A stretch of 64,000 nt of DNA from Cristatella mucedo (Eukaryota > Bryozoa > Phylactolaemata > Cristatellidae). Positions within the stretch are counted from its first letter, which is position 1; every line of letters starts with the position of its first letter. The notes below the pieces were generated by a model. That model was not told where the DNA came from. It worked only from the letters and a program-made list of their open reading frames with translations, and did not search any database. Positions 11,761-23,076 of this stretch are shown here, in pieces. Location: positions 4,626,501 to 4,690,500 of the forward strand of contig WPIO01000027.1 of the NCBI GenBank assembly GCA_009760855.2, written 5' to 3'. The position numbers and the translations under genes are program-made.

Positions 11761-12314
11761 AGATCATGACCACTAGTTTAATATGTGATGCACGGAACAG
11801 GGGGAAACACGACTCCCTTCGCCCCTCTCTTCCACTCGAATCCCTTCTCCTCGACCATGGCTGTGCCCTGGCCGACCCCGACGATTCATCTGAGGTACAC
11901 ATCAGCTGTGCACCGGCCGACCCTGATGGTGAATCCACCCTTTGTTCACCTGCAGTTTACCGGCTTGCAAGTTACCGGCTTGTGTACAGACACAGCAGAC
12001 GCTGACCAGAGCTGTGCACCGGCCCTTCGAGATTATGCTCTTAACTATTGTTCAGTACCGGTTTAGCAGAAGAGCAGTACGGGATTGCGTATAATCAAAC
12101 TACAGGCCCCGTAACCTTCAGATCAACAGTTTCCAGAAGCAACAAAAGTAATTGCAATATGCCAGGCAGCACTGAGAGAGCCTAGCCGCAGCAAATGCAA
12201 CAATACACATCCAGCCCAGTATCGGCGTAACAGGCGACATCGACGGCTGACCCAACAGGCAGGCTATCTACCTCACGGGTGCTCGCAGGAGGCTGGTACA
12301 GGGCTTTTCGCTAC
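11761..12314. other. No recognisable gene
   Basis: This stretch lies between the possible R2 fragment and the LINE. Pro/Asp/Thr-coding open frames exist on both strands (11766-12066) around direct repeats of GCACCGGCC and TTACCGGCTTG-like words, but no domain is recognised. It may be the 5' side of the R2-like fragment or unrelated filler. Confidence 0.35.
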
Positions 12315-12589
12315 CAGCCGGCAACGTAGTACACCGTCTAGTAACATACTTGTTAGTTATGGTCGTCAGCAGCTGCTATCGCTTCGTCATCGTATATCAA
12401 ATGCATTCCTAGATATTAATGTTGTTGCTAAGATTCATGAACTATGCATTAACAAAAGGAAAGCACCCTGTAGCCGCCGCGGTGGCCGGAACCGCCAGCT
12501 TAGACGCTGCTCGTTTGGTATTCCTAGCATTGTCTCGAACCGCTTAGCACGGCTCCCCCGCATGCGTCACTGTAAATCTCTCAAACTTA

Positions 12590-13501
12590 GTGGTCATCAG
12601 GCCTGTTGTAACCCAATCGGCCAGACTTAACGCTTGCCTTTGGAATCCTCGCTCAATGTGCAATAAACCTCTAGTAATAAACGACCTTATTTCTGAAAAT
12701 GATATCGACCTGCTCGCCCTAACTGAAACTTGGCTGAAATCGATAAACTGCCCGACAATTAAAGACGCTACTCCATCTGGTTTCACGTTCTTTCACACCC
12801 CTAGATAAATCAAAACTGGAGGTGGAGTTGCTATGATCGTGCGCTCGAAATTCAACTTCAAGCCATTTGCGGTACCCTCGAAGCAGTCTTTTGAATCTAT
12901 TGTCCTGGTCTCACCCGAAAACAAGCTACCGATAGTGGCAGTAGTCTATCGCCCACCAGGTACCAAATCCTCCTTTATCTCAGATTTCTCCGATCTCATT
13001 TCGATTCTGTGTGCAAGAAATCGATCCTTCCTCGTTATGGGTGATTTCAACGTTCACTTTGATAACTTATCTGACGCTTTCAGCACCGAATTTCGTACAT
13101 TGACAGACTCATTATCTCTTGTGGCTCATGTGCATGGCCCTACCCACATCAAGGGTCACACACTCGACCAAATTTTCTCATATAACTGCACTTTGTCATC
13201 ACCAGTTATCACCAAATCCTGCTTATCTGACCACATGCAGATCTCATTCAATCTACAGTGTGTGCCCACATTCTCCTCTAAAATAACCCGTGAATCGCGA
13301 AACCTCAAGACCCTTGATATCGATGCTGTCCGTGCGAGCATATCTGCTTCACCTTTGCTGCTCAGTCCTCCCTCCGATCTGTCATCACTGGTAGATTGCT
13401 ACAACACGACACTAGCTGACACGCTCGACGAGTTTGCACCTTTGACAAAGCGCACTGTGCGCCCCCCGCCCAGACGGCCTATGGTTTACCACAGACATTA
13501 A
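12590..13501 (+). pseudogene. LINE endonuclease (APE type), broken
   Basis: This is the N-terminal part of the LINE polyprotein, which nicks target DNA so that the reverse transcriptase can prime. The visible motifs follow the exonuclease-endonuclease-phosphatase fold: an N-PRSM stretch at the start, LTETWL with the metal-binding Glu near 12725, VVYRPPG, GDFN near 13040, and LSDHMQ with the terminal Asp-His near 13225. An in-frame TAA at 12806-12808 interrupts it where the second copy has a Ser codon. A frame change follows near 13460 in a run of six C's, after which the sequence continues in the reverse transcriptase frame. The true start may lie further upstream in the leader. Confidence 0.85.
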
Positions 13502-15458
13502 ACTAGCCAAGTCTACTAAACGAAAGCTTGAAAAGGCATACAAAAGATCCGGACTAACTGTCCATCGACAGGCATATGAAGACTACTGTAGGTCGTACCA
13601 ATCGATCCTAGCAAAGGCTAAGTCTAGCTTCTATAGAAACATTGTTCAATCACAGATGCACAATCCAAAAATGCTGATGTCGACAATAAACCATCTCCTC
13701 AACCGTTCCCAGGTTAGCTCCTTACCTGATGATCCTTGTGATGATCTAGCCGATTGCTTCTCTCGATTCTTTGTGCAGAAGATAGACAAAATCAGGGAAT
13801 CCATCCCTGCGATGACAACCTTCCCACTAGAATGCTGTTCCTCGGTTCCTGGCTGCGCCTCAATGTCTGGATTTAAACAGGTCACCAGTGACGTAGTCCT
13901 AAAGCTCGTATCTCAATCAAAGAAGACAACAAGTCCACTGGACCCTATTCCCACTGTCCTGCTCCTACGTTGCATTGATCTGCTGTTGCCATGCATAACC
14001 AACATCATTAATATGTCATTAGCCTCAGGTCAGGTCCCAGCACCTTTCAAAAAAGCTGTAGTCAGGCCACTTCTCAAGAAAGCTACACTAGACCAAGAGA
14101 ACTTAAGCAAATACCGCCCAGTCTCCCTTCTACCATTCCTATCAAAGACACTGGAACGGGTCGTGGCAGACCAGCTGAACTCGTATATCGAAACCTCACA
14201 CCTTGCTAGTAAGTTCCAGTCTGGCTTTAGAGCTAATCACTCCACAGAGTCAGCATTGCTTCGGGTATACAACGACCTACTTAGGAATGCAGACATGGGT
14301 AGAGTGTCTCTTCTTGTTTTGCTCAATCTTTCGGCAGCTTTTGATACCATCGATCACAAAGTACTTCTAGAGCGCCTCTCATCTCGCCTGGGCATCACTG
14401 GCACTGCTCTGCAGTGGTTCAGGTCCTATCTCAGTGGGAGACTCCAGAGTGTTGACGTGAATGGACAAAGATCATCTGAAGTACCTCTAAAATATGGAGT
14501 ACCTCAGGGCTCTGTGCTAGGTCCGGTCCTTTTCACCGTTTATACTCTCCCTCTCGCTGATGTGATTGCCAAGCACAATCTAGGCTTTCACTTCTATGCG
14601 GATGACACTCAGTTGTACCTTTGCTTTGATCCCTCCCAGCCTTCGAGCACCTCAAATTCTCTCAACTCACTTGCTGCATGCATTGATGACATCCGATCAT
14701 GGATGGCAGCAAATTTTCTAAAACTAAACGATGATAAAACTAACTTACTAGTTACGGGCAAACCTAGTGTTATTCAGAAATTGGAAAGGCTGACTTTCAA
14801 AATTGGCTCTGCCAGCATATCTCCAGTTGCGTCAGCTCGAAATCTAGGTGTCATATTCCAAAGCGACCTCTCGTTAGACGACCACATCAGCTCCACAGTC
14901 AAATCAGCCTATTTTCAGCTTCATAACATTGCTAAAATTAGGGCTTGTTTAGATAAGGATACCACGTCCAAGTTGGTCCATTCATTCGTGACATCTCGTC
15001 TCGACTTCTGCAACTCACTGCTTACTGGCCTACCAGCATGTGCGATCAGGCGATTGCAGCTGGTGCAAAACTCTGCAGCTAGGCTTGTCTGTCGTGAGCG
15101 TCGCAGTTGCCACATTACTCCACTTCTCGCCGACCTGCACTGGTTACCAGTCAAGCAACGGATTGACTTCAAGGTTTTGTCGCTCACTTTTAGGTCTCTT
15201 CATTCTATGGCTCCAGCCTATCTTTCAGATACACTACCCCATCAGGCAAAGCATCGTACCACTCGCTTTTCGGAATCCAACAGTCTAGAAATACCTCGTA
15301 CAAACCTTAAATCCTTTGGAGACCGTGCATTTAGCTCGTATGCTCCCACAGCCTGGAACTCCCTCCCGACCTGCATCAGAACATCCCCTGACCTGACCAC
15401 ATTTAAAAGAAACTTAAAAACATACCTATTTAGGACAGCATTTAGTGGGTCCTTGTGA
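13482..15458 (+). CDS. LINE reverse transcriptase, long open part, catalytic Asp lost
   Basis: An open frame of about 660 codons makes up the second half of the LINE polyprotein; the first Met in the frame is at 13656. A linker with a Tyr/Lys-rich helix comes first, then reverse transcriptase motifs: KYRPVSLLPFLSK, GFRANHSTESAL, motif A LLVLLNLSAAFDTIDH, the GVPQGSVLGP block, and FYADDTQLY (catalytic YADD at 14594-14605). A C-terminal domain with HWLPVKQRIDFK and AWNSLPTCIRTS follows. In motif A the catalytic Asp is Asn (AAT at 14325-14327), while the copy at 55007 keeps Asp, so this copy should be inactive even though the frame is open. It ends with the SGSL stop, followed by the 3' UTR. Confidence 0.9.
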   Translation, partial: WFTTDIKLAKSTKRKLEKAYKRSGLTVHRQAYEDYCRSYQSILAKAKSSFYRNIVQSQMHNPKMLMSTINHLLNRSQVSSLPDDPCDDLADCFSRFFVQKIDKIRESIPAMTTFPLECCSSVPGCASMSGFKQVTSDVVLKLVSQSKKTTSPLDPIPTVLLLRCIDLLLPCITNIINMSLASGQVPAPFKKAVVRPLLKKATLDQENLSKYRPVSLLPFLSKTLERVVADQLNSYIETSHLASKFQSGFRANHSTESALLRVYNDLLRNADMGRVSLLVLLNLSAAFDTIDHKVLLERLSSRLGITGTALQWFRSYLSGRLQSVDVNGQRSSEVPLKYGVPQGSVLGPVLFTVYTLPLADVIAKHNLGFHFYADDTQLYLCFDPSQPSSTSNSLNSLAACIDDIRSWMAANFLKLNDDKTNLLVTGKPSVIQKLERLTFKIGSASISPVASARNLGVIFQSDLSLDDHISSTVKSAYFQLHNIAKIRACLDKDTTSKLVHSFVTSRLDFCNSLLTGLPACAIRRLQLVQNSAARLVCRERRSCHITPLLADLHWLPVKQRIDFKVLSLTFRSLHSMAPAYLSDTLPHQAKHRTTRFSESNSLEIPRTNLKSFGDRAFSSYAPTAWNSLPTCIRTSPDLTTFKRNLKTYLFRTAFSGSL

Positions 15459-15599
15459 TTCGTCCTCGATGTGCTTATGCGTGCTGACACTGTTCATGCT
15501 GCCACTAACCACATTTGCATGCTGACCCAGTGCATGTAACCCCTAACCATGTTATTCATTTTGTTTGTTTTTCAAGCATGATTTTACTTACTATTCTAT

Positions 15600-15692
15600 T
15601 GCGTATCACTTTGCAGCAAATGTAAAGCGCCTAGAAAGAGATTAAGTTCTCTGAGGGCGCTTTATCAAGTGCAATATTATTATTATTATTAT
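15600..15692 (+). other. LINE 3' tail: hairpin plus (ATT)n
   Basis: The conserved tail has GCGCC pairing with GGGCGC and, inside, AGAGA pairing with TCTCT around the loop TTAAGT. TTATCAAGTGCA and (ATT)n follow. The same tail is present at the end of every LINE copy here and in SINE family 2. By analogy with other LINEs, such a structure is the likely recognition site of the reverse transcriptase. The (ATT)n run extends the repeat count by slippage. Confidence 0.8.
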
Positions 15693-16190
15693 CGTCACCG
15701 AGCTGACTTCCACAGCCGTCATTTGGCATACATCGGCCACCCTCGCTCCATCCGCTTCTGCCGACTCTGCCGCCACGTCTTTTTGCCGGCGCGTCTCCCA
15801 CATGCGCTGCAGCGATTTCGGCCTGCACAGCTTCTCCGGAGTGAGAGGACTTACCGGCTTACACAGTCTCTCCGGCTTGACCAGCCTCTCCGACCTGGGC
15901 AGTCTCTCCAGCCTGCACAGACTCTCCGGCATGAGCAGACCCACCGTCCTGCGCAGACTCTCCGGCATGCATAGCCTCTCTGGCCTGTGCAGACTATCCG
16001 GCCTGTGCCGTGTCACAGCCCACCGACTTGTCACATGCTATCGTCACCATCATGGTTTGAGCTGCATCGAAGGCAATTGCGTCTCTCGTGGACGCCTCCG
16101 ACTCTCTCGAAGCGGACACTACCGAATCTCGCGTGAACGCTGCCGCCTTTCTTGCTGACGCCACCGCCTTTACTTTCCTTTTATAGCATG
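15693..16190. repeat. Reverse-oriented array edge with 18-bp minisatellite
   Basis: Immediately after the LINE tail the 21-bp array appears in reverse orientation (plus strand reads GCCGCCTTTCTTGCTGACGCC). Within it, 15819-16010 is a cleaner minisatellite with an 18-bp unit close to CCGGCCTGCACAGACTCT, about ten copies. On plus this translates as a six-residue LSGLHS-like repeat. It differs in period from the neighbouring 21-bp repeat but shares the ACTCTCC-like core. Confidence 0.75.
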
Positions 16191-19100
16191 CATTAGAAGA
16201 AATACATAGCATGATTTCTAAAAAAGTGCATCTTCCACAAGCAGACGGTATCGTTGGCAAGAGAGACTGGCACAAGCGCAAACTATATGACGGCAAAATT
16301 TGGCTGAGTCACTGGTGCGTGCAGTGCAGAAAGGCTGTGTGTAGGTGAGCCACAGCATCATCGGCAGTAGTGCCAGCTTCCTCCCAAAGAGAGACGGTAT
16401 CGTCCGCAAGAGAAACGGCATCAGTAGCTAGACTGGCGGTATCAGCCAAAAGACACGGTATCGGTAACAAGAGAGACGGCGTCGTCCTCAAGTGAGACGG
16501 AATCGTCTGCGAGAGAGATGGTGTCGCTTGCAAGAGAAAATGCTGCAACTGCGTGCGATGTGAAATGGCAGGATGCGGCTGAGAGGCTGAAGCATGCAGC
16601 AGAGGGAAACATAGTGTATAAGAGGGCCTAAATCCGGCAGTAGAGACTTTGTAGCTTGAGGTAGAGAGACTGCAGCGTGAGGCCAGGAGACTGCAGCATG
16701 CCTATAAACATATACAACAATATTTACAACATATTACGTAGAGTAGGCCTTGTCCGCAAGAGTGACATCGTCGTTCGCTAAAGTGACGAAACTTTTTGTA
16801 AGAAATATGGCATCAACCTTACCTAATACGACATCGACGCATGTGGCAGAGAGACAGCAACATGCAGCAGAGAGAAGAAGCATCTACCACAGACCCAGAA
16901 GCGTGCGACTGTAAGTTTTTTTCGGGCTGCAGCGAGACGGCAGCATAGGGAAGACACATGATGTCGCATACAAGATTCATCGTCCGCAAGGGAGACGGAA
17001 TCACCCACAAGAGACAAGGTATTGTCCGCAGGAGAGTCGACATCGTCCGCTAGATATACAGCATAGTTCGCAAGAGGTTCAACAGCAAAAGAAACATCAT
17101 GGCAAGATGTGTCATAGTCACTGCAGTGTGCATCGCAGATCACCTTGGTGTAGTTCAGCTTCGGCGCCGTCAGTAATAGAAACGGCATAATCCGAAAGAG
17201 AGACGTCATCGTCCGCAAGAGAGACGGCATCGGTGGCTAGAGTGACGGCGTTAGCTGCAAGGCAATCAACATCGTCTACAGGAGAGACGGTATCGTCCGC
17301 AAGGCAGACGGGATCGTTCAATAGAGAGAAAGAATCATTCCCAAGAGAAAAGGCGACAGCCACGTGAGAATTGGCATTACAGATGCGGCGAAGGGACGGC
17401 AGCGTGCAGCAAAGGGAAGCATAGCGTATAAGAGAGTCTGAAGCGTGCCGTAGAGACGTTTTAGCTCGCTGTAGTGAGACTGCAGAGTGGGGCTACGAGA
17501 CTGCAGCATGCGGTAACGAGGCAACCTGTTGCATCAAGATGGCATCGTCCACAACACGTACGGCGTCTTCCGCAAGACTGGCGGCATCGTGTGAAAGAGA
17601 GGCATCGTCTTTTGCTAAAGTGACGAAATTGTAGACTAGAAATACGGCATCACCTGCAACTACTACGGTATAGACGCATGGGGCTAAGAGACGGCAGCAT
17701 GCAGCAGATAGACCCAGCTTTTTATGAGACTAGAAAGCCTGTTACAGAGAGTTCGCGACTTCCGGCAGAGAGACTGCAGCATGCGGTAGGAAGACTAAGT
17801 ATGTGGTATAAAGAATGCATAGTACGCAAAGGAGACGGCATCGCCCGCAAGAGAGACGAGATCGCCCGCTTGAGACGCACCTCCGTTTTCGAGAGAGACG
17901 GCTACAACCACGAGGAAAATGGCATGCCAAGATGTGGCGGAGTCACTAAATCGTGCGGCACTGACAGACAGGGTATCGTTTAAATACAGTATCAACCGAA
18001 ATGGAAATGGCGTCGTCCGCAAGTGAGATGGCATCGTCCGCAAGAGAGACGTCATCTGAATCCAGCGACACGGCTACAAAGGCAAGAGAAATGGCAGGGC
18101 AAGATACGGCGGCTTTACTGCAGCCTGTGACACCGATACCCAGGGTATTGCTTAGACACAGACTCATCCTCAATAGAAACGGCATCGTTCGCAAAAGAGA
18201 CGGCGTCGTTCAGAAGTTAAACGGCTTCGTCCGCAAGAGACAGGGCCTCGGTCACTAGAGAGATGGCTACAAACGCAAAGAAATTGGTGTGGCAAGATGT
18301 TGTCGAGTGACTCGAGCAAGCCCCGCAGATACGCTGGGCATGGTCAAGATACAGCATTATCCAAAAAAGAAACTACTTTATCGGAAAGAGAGACGGCACT
18401 GTCCGAAATAGAAACGGCATCATAAGCTAGAGCGACCGCATCAGCTACAACAGAGACGGCACTGTTCACAAGACAGAAAACATCGTCTGCAAGGGAGACG
18501 ACATCGTTCGCCAGTGAGGTGGCATCGTTTGCAGCCGTGATGACACACTTGGTAAGGCGGCTGCTTTCCCGACCGAGGTCGTGGGTTCGATTCCTGCGGT
18601 GGGCGATCCTTTATTGCCACTGCAAGCGGTGGTGATAGCCGTAAATGCTCTTCTGTCGCTATACAAAAAGAGGCTGTTTAGTCAGCTAAGATTTATTTTA
18701 TTTATTTAAGAGAAACGTTGACAGCAGCATGATGTATGGCATTGCATGGTGCGGCTAGGTCACTGCAGCATGCAGTAAAAGCATAGTGTAAAAGACCGTC
18801 TGAAGCATGCAGCAGAGACTTTGTACCATGGGTTAGAGAGACTGCATCTTATGCCAATGAGACAGCAGCATTCGGTTGAACGAGGCAAAATGCGACCTAA
18901 AAACGGCATTTCCCACAATACGATTGGCATCTTCCGCAATGAAGACGGCATCATCAGCAGGAGAGACCTCTGTTTGTTAAGGTGACGAAATTGTTAGGAA
19001 GAAATACGTCATCAACCGCAACTAATGTTGCATAGGCGCATGGGGCAGAGAGACTGCAGCAGAGAGAAGCAGCCTGTATCAGAGACCCTGAAGCGTGCGG

Positions 19101-20715
19101 CAGAGAGTTTGCAGCGTTCGGAAAGAGAATGCAGCATGCAGCAGAAAGACACAGCATGAGGCATAAAGAATGAACAGTTCGCATGGGTTGCGGCGTCGTC
19201 CACAATAGAAACGTCGCCGTCCGCAAGAGAGACGGCGTCTGTAGGTAGAGCGATGACATCGTCCGATATACGGACAACATCGCCCCAAGACAGACGGCAT
19301 GGTCTGCAAGGGAGACATGATCACCCGCAAATGAAAATGCACGGTTCACAAAAGAAACAGCATCGTCCACAAGGGAGGCCGGATCGTTCGTAGCAGAGAC
19401 GGCATCGTCCGCAAAACGGACGGCATAGCCCATAAGACAGACGGCATCGTCCGCAAAGGAGACGGGATCGCTGGCAAATGAGACGGTATTGTTCGCAGGA
19501 GAGACTGAATCATCCGAAAGATAGACTGGATCGCCCGCGAGAGAAACGGCATCGTTTGGGAGTGAAACGGCTACAAGAGGATATGATATGGCATTGCAGG
19601 ATGCCCGGATATATTGCAGCATGCAGCACAGCGACGCATTAGGTATTCAAGAGTCTGAAGCATAGAGTAGGGACTTTGAAGCATGTGGTGGAGAGGCTGA
19701 AGCATCCTGTTAATAGACTGCAATACCTAGCTAAAAGTCAACATATGGCCTAGAGACGGCATTATCCGCAATGCTGACTGAAAGACGGCATCTTCCGAAA
19801 GAGAGACGACATTTTACGCTAAAGTGATCAACTGTTAGCAAGAAATACGTTAAGAGTTCCGGAACCGTGGGGGAGAGAGCTCGCAGCGTGCCGTAGAGAG
19901 ACTGCAGCATGCAATAGAAAGACAAAGTATGTGGCATAAAAAAGCACGGTCTGTAATGAAGACGGCATCTTCTGCAAGAGTGACGGCATTGTCCGCCTGA
20001 GTGACAGCTTCGCTTGCAAGAGAGACGGCTACAACTGCCAAAAAATGGCAGGGCAAGATGCGGCCGAGTCACTGGCGTTGCCACACAGATACGCTGAGTG
20101 TGGTTGAGACACGGCATCATCGAAAGCAGAAGTAGCGTCATCCGAAAGAGTGATGGCATTGTCCACTATTGAGACGTAATCGTCGGCAAGAGAGACGGCT
20201 TCGTCCGCAAAAAACGGCTACAATCACGTGAGATATGGCTTGGCAGGATGAGGAAGAGAGACCGCAGCAAGCAGCAGAAAGACCCATAGGGTACAAGACA
20301 GCCCGAAGCGTGCAGTAAAGCTTTTTGGCATGAGGTAGAGAGGCTTCAGCATGCGGCGAAGAGACCGAAACATGCGGTTAATCGAGGCAAAATGTGGCAT
20401 ACAGTTTATATCGTTGGCAATACGTACGGCATCATGTGCAAGACAGACGGAATCATCGGCAAATCAGGCATTCTTGTTCGCTCAAGTGACGAAATCAATC
20501 CCAACAAATACGGCATCAACGACAACTATTATGGCATAGACAGGTGGGGTAGAGAGACTTCAAAATGCAGCAGAGAGAGGCAGCTTGTATCAGAGACCCG
20601 AAAGTGTGCAGCAAAGAGTTTGCAGCGTGCAGCATTGAGACAGCAGCATGCGGCAGACACAAACACGATGTGCCATACAAAATGTATCGTCCGCAAGAGA
20701 GACGGCATCATCCGC
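16191..20715. repeat. 21-bp minisatellite array 1
   Basis: The array is a diverged tandem repeat with the consensus ATCGTCCGCAAGAGAGACGGC (21 bp, split here as ATCGTCCGCAAG and AGAGACGGC), variants in nearly every unit. It is interspersed with longer, also repeated blocks containing words such as GAGACTGCAGCATGC, AGCCTGAAGCGTGC and ACGGCTACAACCGC. The unit is exactly seven codons, so frames on both strands tend to stay open: minus reads AVSLADD repeats and plus reads ASSARET or RKRDGIV repeats. A SINE interrupts it at 18534-18712. No start, promoter or splice structure was recognised, so I treat it as satellite rather than as a gene. Confidence 0.85.
18534..18712 (+). mobile_element. tRNA-derived SINE, family 1, copy b
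   Basis: The tRNA-like head has box B GGTTCGATTCC near 18592 and a GACCGAGGTC remnant of the inverted repeat. It is followed by the GCCACTGCAAGCGGTGGTG hairpin, CGCTATACAAAAAGAGGCTG and an A/T-rich tail (TTTATTTTATTTATTT). It is inserted in the 21-bp array. Confidence 0.88.
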
Positions 20716-20749
<34 letters not shown>

Positions 20750-21781
20750 CAATTGATAAGGCTCCCTCAGTGAACTCAATCTCTTTCTAGGCGCTTTACA
20801 TTTGCTGCAAAGGCAAATGCGATTGAATGGTGAGTATTATCATGCTTGATAAACAACATGAGTCACATGGTTAGGGGTGACATGCACAGGGTCAGCATGC
20901 AAGCGTGGTTAGTGGCTGCTTGCACAGTGTCATCACGCATAAGCACGTGAAAGAAGAATCATGGAAACATTAAAGGCTGTCCTAAATAGGTGTGCTTTTA
21001 AGTTCTTTTAAAATGTAGTCAAGTCAGCGCATATCGTGGCCCAAGTCGAGAGGGAGTTTCAGGCTTTGAGAGTATGCAAATTAAATGCATGGTTTGCAAA
21101 GTATTTGAGCTTTGTACGAGGTATTTGTAAATTTTTGGATTTCGAAAAGCGGGTGGTACGATATCTAGACCTGGTGCGGGAGTAGATCTGAGAGATAGTT
21201 TGGGGCCAAAGAATGAAATGACCTAATAGTGAGCAACAAAACCTTGAAGTCGATCTGTTGCTTGACTGGTAGCCAGTGCAGGTAGGCGAGAAGCTGTGTG
21301 TTTTTGTAAGTGCCACGCTCACGACAGACAAGCCTAGCTGCAGAGTCTTGCACCAGCTGTAAGCACCCGACTGCACATGCCGGTAAGCCAGCGAGCAGTG
21401 AGTTACAAAGGTCAAGACGGGATGTGACAAATGCATGGACCAACTTAGGCGCGGTGTCCTTATCTAAACAAGCCCGGAATTAAGCAACGTTATGTATCGG
21501 AAAGTAAGCAGACTTGATTGGGGAGCTGATGTGGTCATCTAACGAGAGGACACTTTGGAACATAACACCTAGATTTTGAGCTGATTCAACAGGAGATATG
21601 CTGGCAGATCCAATTTTGAGCGTTAGGTTTTCCAATTTCTGAATCACTCTTGGTTTACCTATAACTAATAAGTTAGTTTTATCATCGTTTAGTTTAAGAA
21701 GATTTGCTGCCATCCATGTGCGGATGTCATCAATACACGCAGTAAGGGAGTTGAGAGAATTTGAGGTGCTCGAGGGCTGGG
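20716..21781 (-). mobile_element. CR1/L2-type LINE, 5'-truncated, minus strand
   Basis: The tail (AAT)n on plus (20716-20750) is followed by the hairpin tail, 3' UTR and about 800 bp of the reverse transcriptase C-terminal half. Minus-strand fragments with YLHWLPVKQQIDFK and the region just after YADD are recognised. It is truncated at the position equivalent to about 14637 of the full copy. Frames are broken in several places. Its insertion point marks the left border of the AT-rich island. Confidence 0.9.
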
Positions 21782-21934
21782 TATATCTCACCAATTTTGG
21801 TGGAAATTATATAGTAAATTTTTTGAAAATATCCTAGCTGAATTAGGTAAGTTTATAGACAATTATACTACTACTCCACCAAAATCTGCAATTTCTTAAT
21901 ACAATTCAAATACTTGATGATTTGATTTAAAGAA

Positions 21935-21973
<39 letters not shown>

Positions 21974-21976
21974 GAG

Positions 21977-22297
21977 ATGTCTGAAATTAGCACACTTTCA
22001 AGAGGTAAGGGTGAAAATAAATCTTCTTTTATTATTAATTACAACTCATCTGTTCAAAAATTAGGAGGTGAAATAAAGCAAACTCTACTAATTATTGTGG
22101 ACGCATTTCCTATTAGAAAAAATAGTGGATCTTGTTTAGTTTCATGTTTACTAGCTAGATATGTATTACAAGGAAGATTTATTGTCAAAATAGAAAGAGG
22201 TTTCAGCATATTTAGAAAAATTGAACTAGCTGTTACTCATTTTTTGTTAAATATTAGCAATATAACTATTGATATTGGTTCTCAGTGTTTAAATTAA
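21977..22297 (+). CDS. Unknown small protein of the Polinton-like element
   Basis: This is a frame of 106 codons preceded by a long (AT)n run (21939-21968). The protein begins with a Ser/Gly/Lys-rich segment (SRGKGENKSS) and has a hydrophobic stretch LLIIVDAFPI, then mixed polar and hydrophobic sequence. No domain is recognised. The region 22300-22690 after it has only broken frames. It could be an intact small gene or a fragment. Confidence 0.35.
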   Translation: MSEISTLSRGKGENKSSFIINYNSSVQKLGGEIKQTLLIIVDAFPIRKNSGSCLVSCLLARYVLQGRFIVKIERGFSIFRKIELAVTHFLLNISNITIDIGSQCLN

Positions 22298-22691
22298 TTC
22301 AAATAATTATTCAATTAATTGAATAATTAAATATCAGAAAATCAAATAGTTAAAATTCAATCAATTCAAATCCAGATCCGTGTTTAAATGATGTGCAAGA
22401 TGAAACATATTTAGTTGCTAATATTCTTGAAGGATTTGAACTTACTGATTATGAGACTTTTTATATTGACTTACAGAAAGTCACATTTTCTTCACACATA
22501 CCTAAATGTAATAACCCTCTTAAAAAGATCTTAAATAGAGTTAAAATAGTGTGCTAAAAGAAATTAAAGTAGGTAAATCAATTTTTAAGAAAAGAAAACT
22601 TTAAACTTATATAGGAAAAATGTCAGAATCCGAGAAAAAAATATGTTATCCAAAGATATGATGAGGTCATGCAATGAACTACTAAAGTTAG

Positions 22692-23076
22692 GGCATGTCA
22701 AACTAATATAACAAAAATAAGATGCATAATTAAAGTTGTAAACATAGTAATAGCATTAGGAGTAAATATTTCTAGTACATGTATTCAAATATTTTCCGAT
22801 ATTACTCGTGTAGTTTCGTTTCTTTCAGCAATATCTGCAATGATGGTAGCAATTGATGGCGTTCAACAAGGAATCGACAAGCTTGAAAGATCTACTTTAG
22901 AATCTAATTCAAAGTTTATTTCCAAAATGACACATGTTCTATCCGATGAAGTGATGACAAAAGAAGAGTTTGAACATACATATTATAAAGGAACGTTCAC
23001 AAAGAGAAACTACTCCTGTTTTCACTACTTGAAGTTCTTCTATAAAAAACTCATTTTAGCATCATTGACCCAATAA
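22692..23076 (+). pseudogene. Unknown protein fragment with hydrophobic segment
   Basis: The frame has its first Met at 22840 and stays open upstream to about 22692, where it encodes a hydrophobic run (VNIVIALGV and VVSFLSAISAMMVAI) that could be membrane-spanning. A polar helix follows (DGVQQGIDKLERSTLES), then a tail with TKEEFEHTYYKGTF. No family is recognised. The helical region after a membrane segment would suit a structural or membrane-active virion protein, but that is only a guess. Confidence 0.35.

Larger units (their letters stand above)
12315..15692 (+). mobile_element. CR1/L2-type LINE, near full-length copy
   Basis: This is the most complete copy of the non-LTR family in the window. 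It has a 5' leader (12315-12589, shared with 53190-53576), an apurinic-type endonuclease region, a reverse transcriptase region, a 3' UTR (15459-15660) and a tail of a short hairpin followed by (ATT)n. The left end is set where similarity to the second long copy fades. There is no poly(A); the microsatellite tail and the protein order are typical of the CR1/L2/Rex1 group. It is inactive because of a stop, a frameshift and a substituted catalytic residue. Other copies lie at 1283, 20716 (minus), 25748, 29551, 38187 (minus), 47037, 53190 and 62984 (minus). Confidence 0.9.

Noticed and set aside
12590-13501. A programmed +1 frameshift between LINE endonuclease and reverse transcriptase, since both long copies change frame near the same place
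   Set aside because: The extra base lies in a run of C in the first copy (near 13460) and in a run of A in the second (near 54215). These are separate single-base events, so decay explains them.
18534-18712. A functional tRNA gene
   Set aside because: Box B is good, but the acceptor stem and anticodon arm do not fold as a normal tRNA, and the unit recurs six times with a fixed 3' body: it is a SINE.
21939-21968. Promoter TATA cluster before the frame at 21977
   Set aside because: It is a plain (AT)n microsatellite, and no other promoter element was seen.
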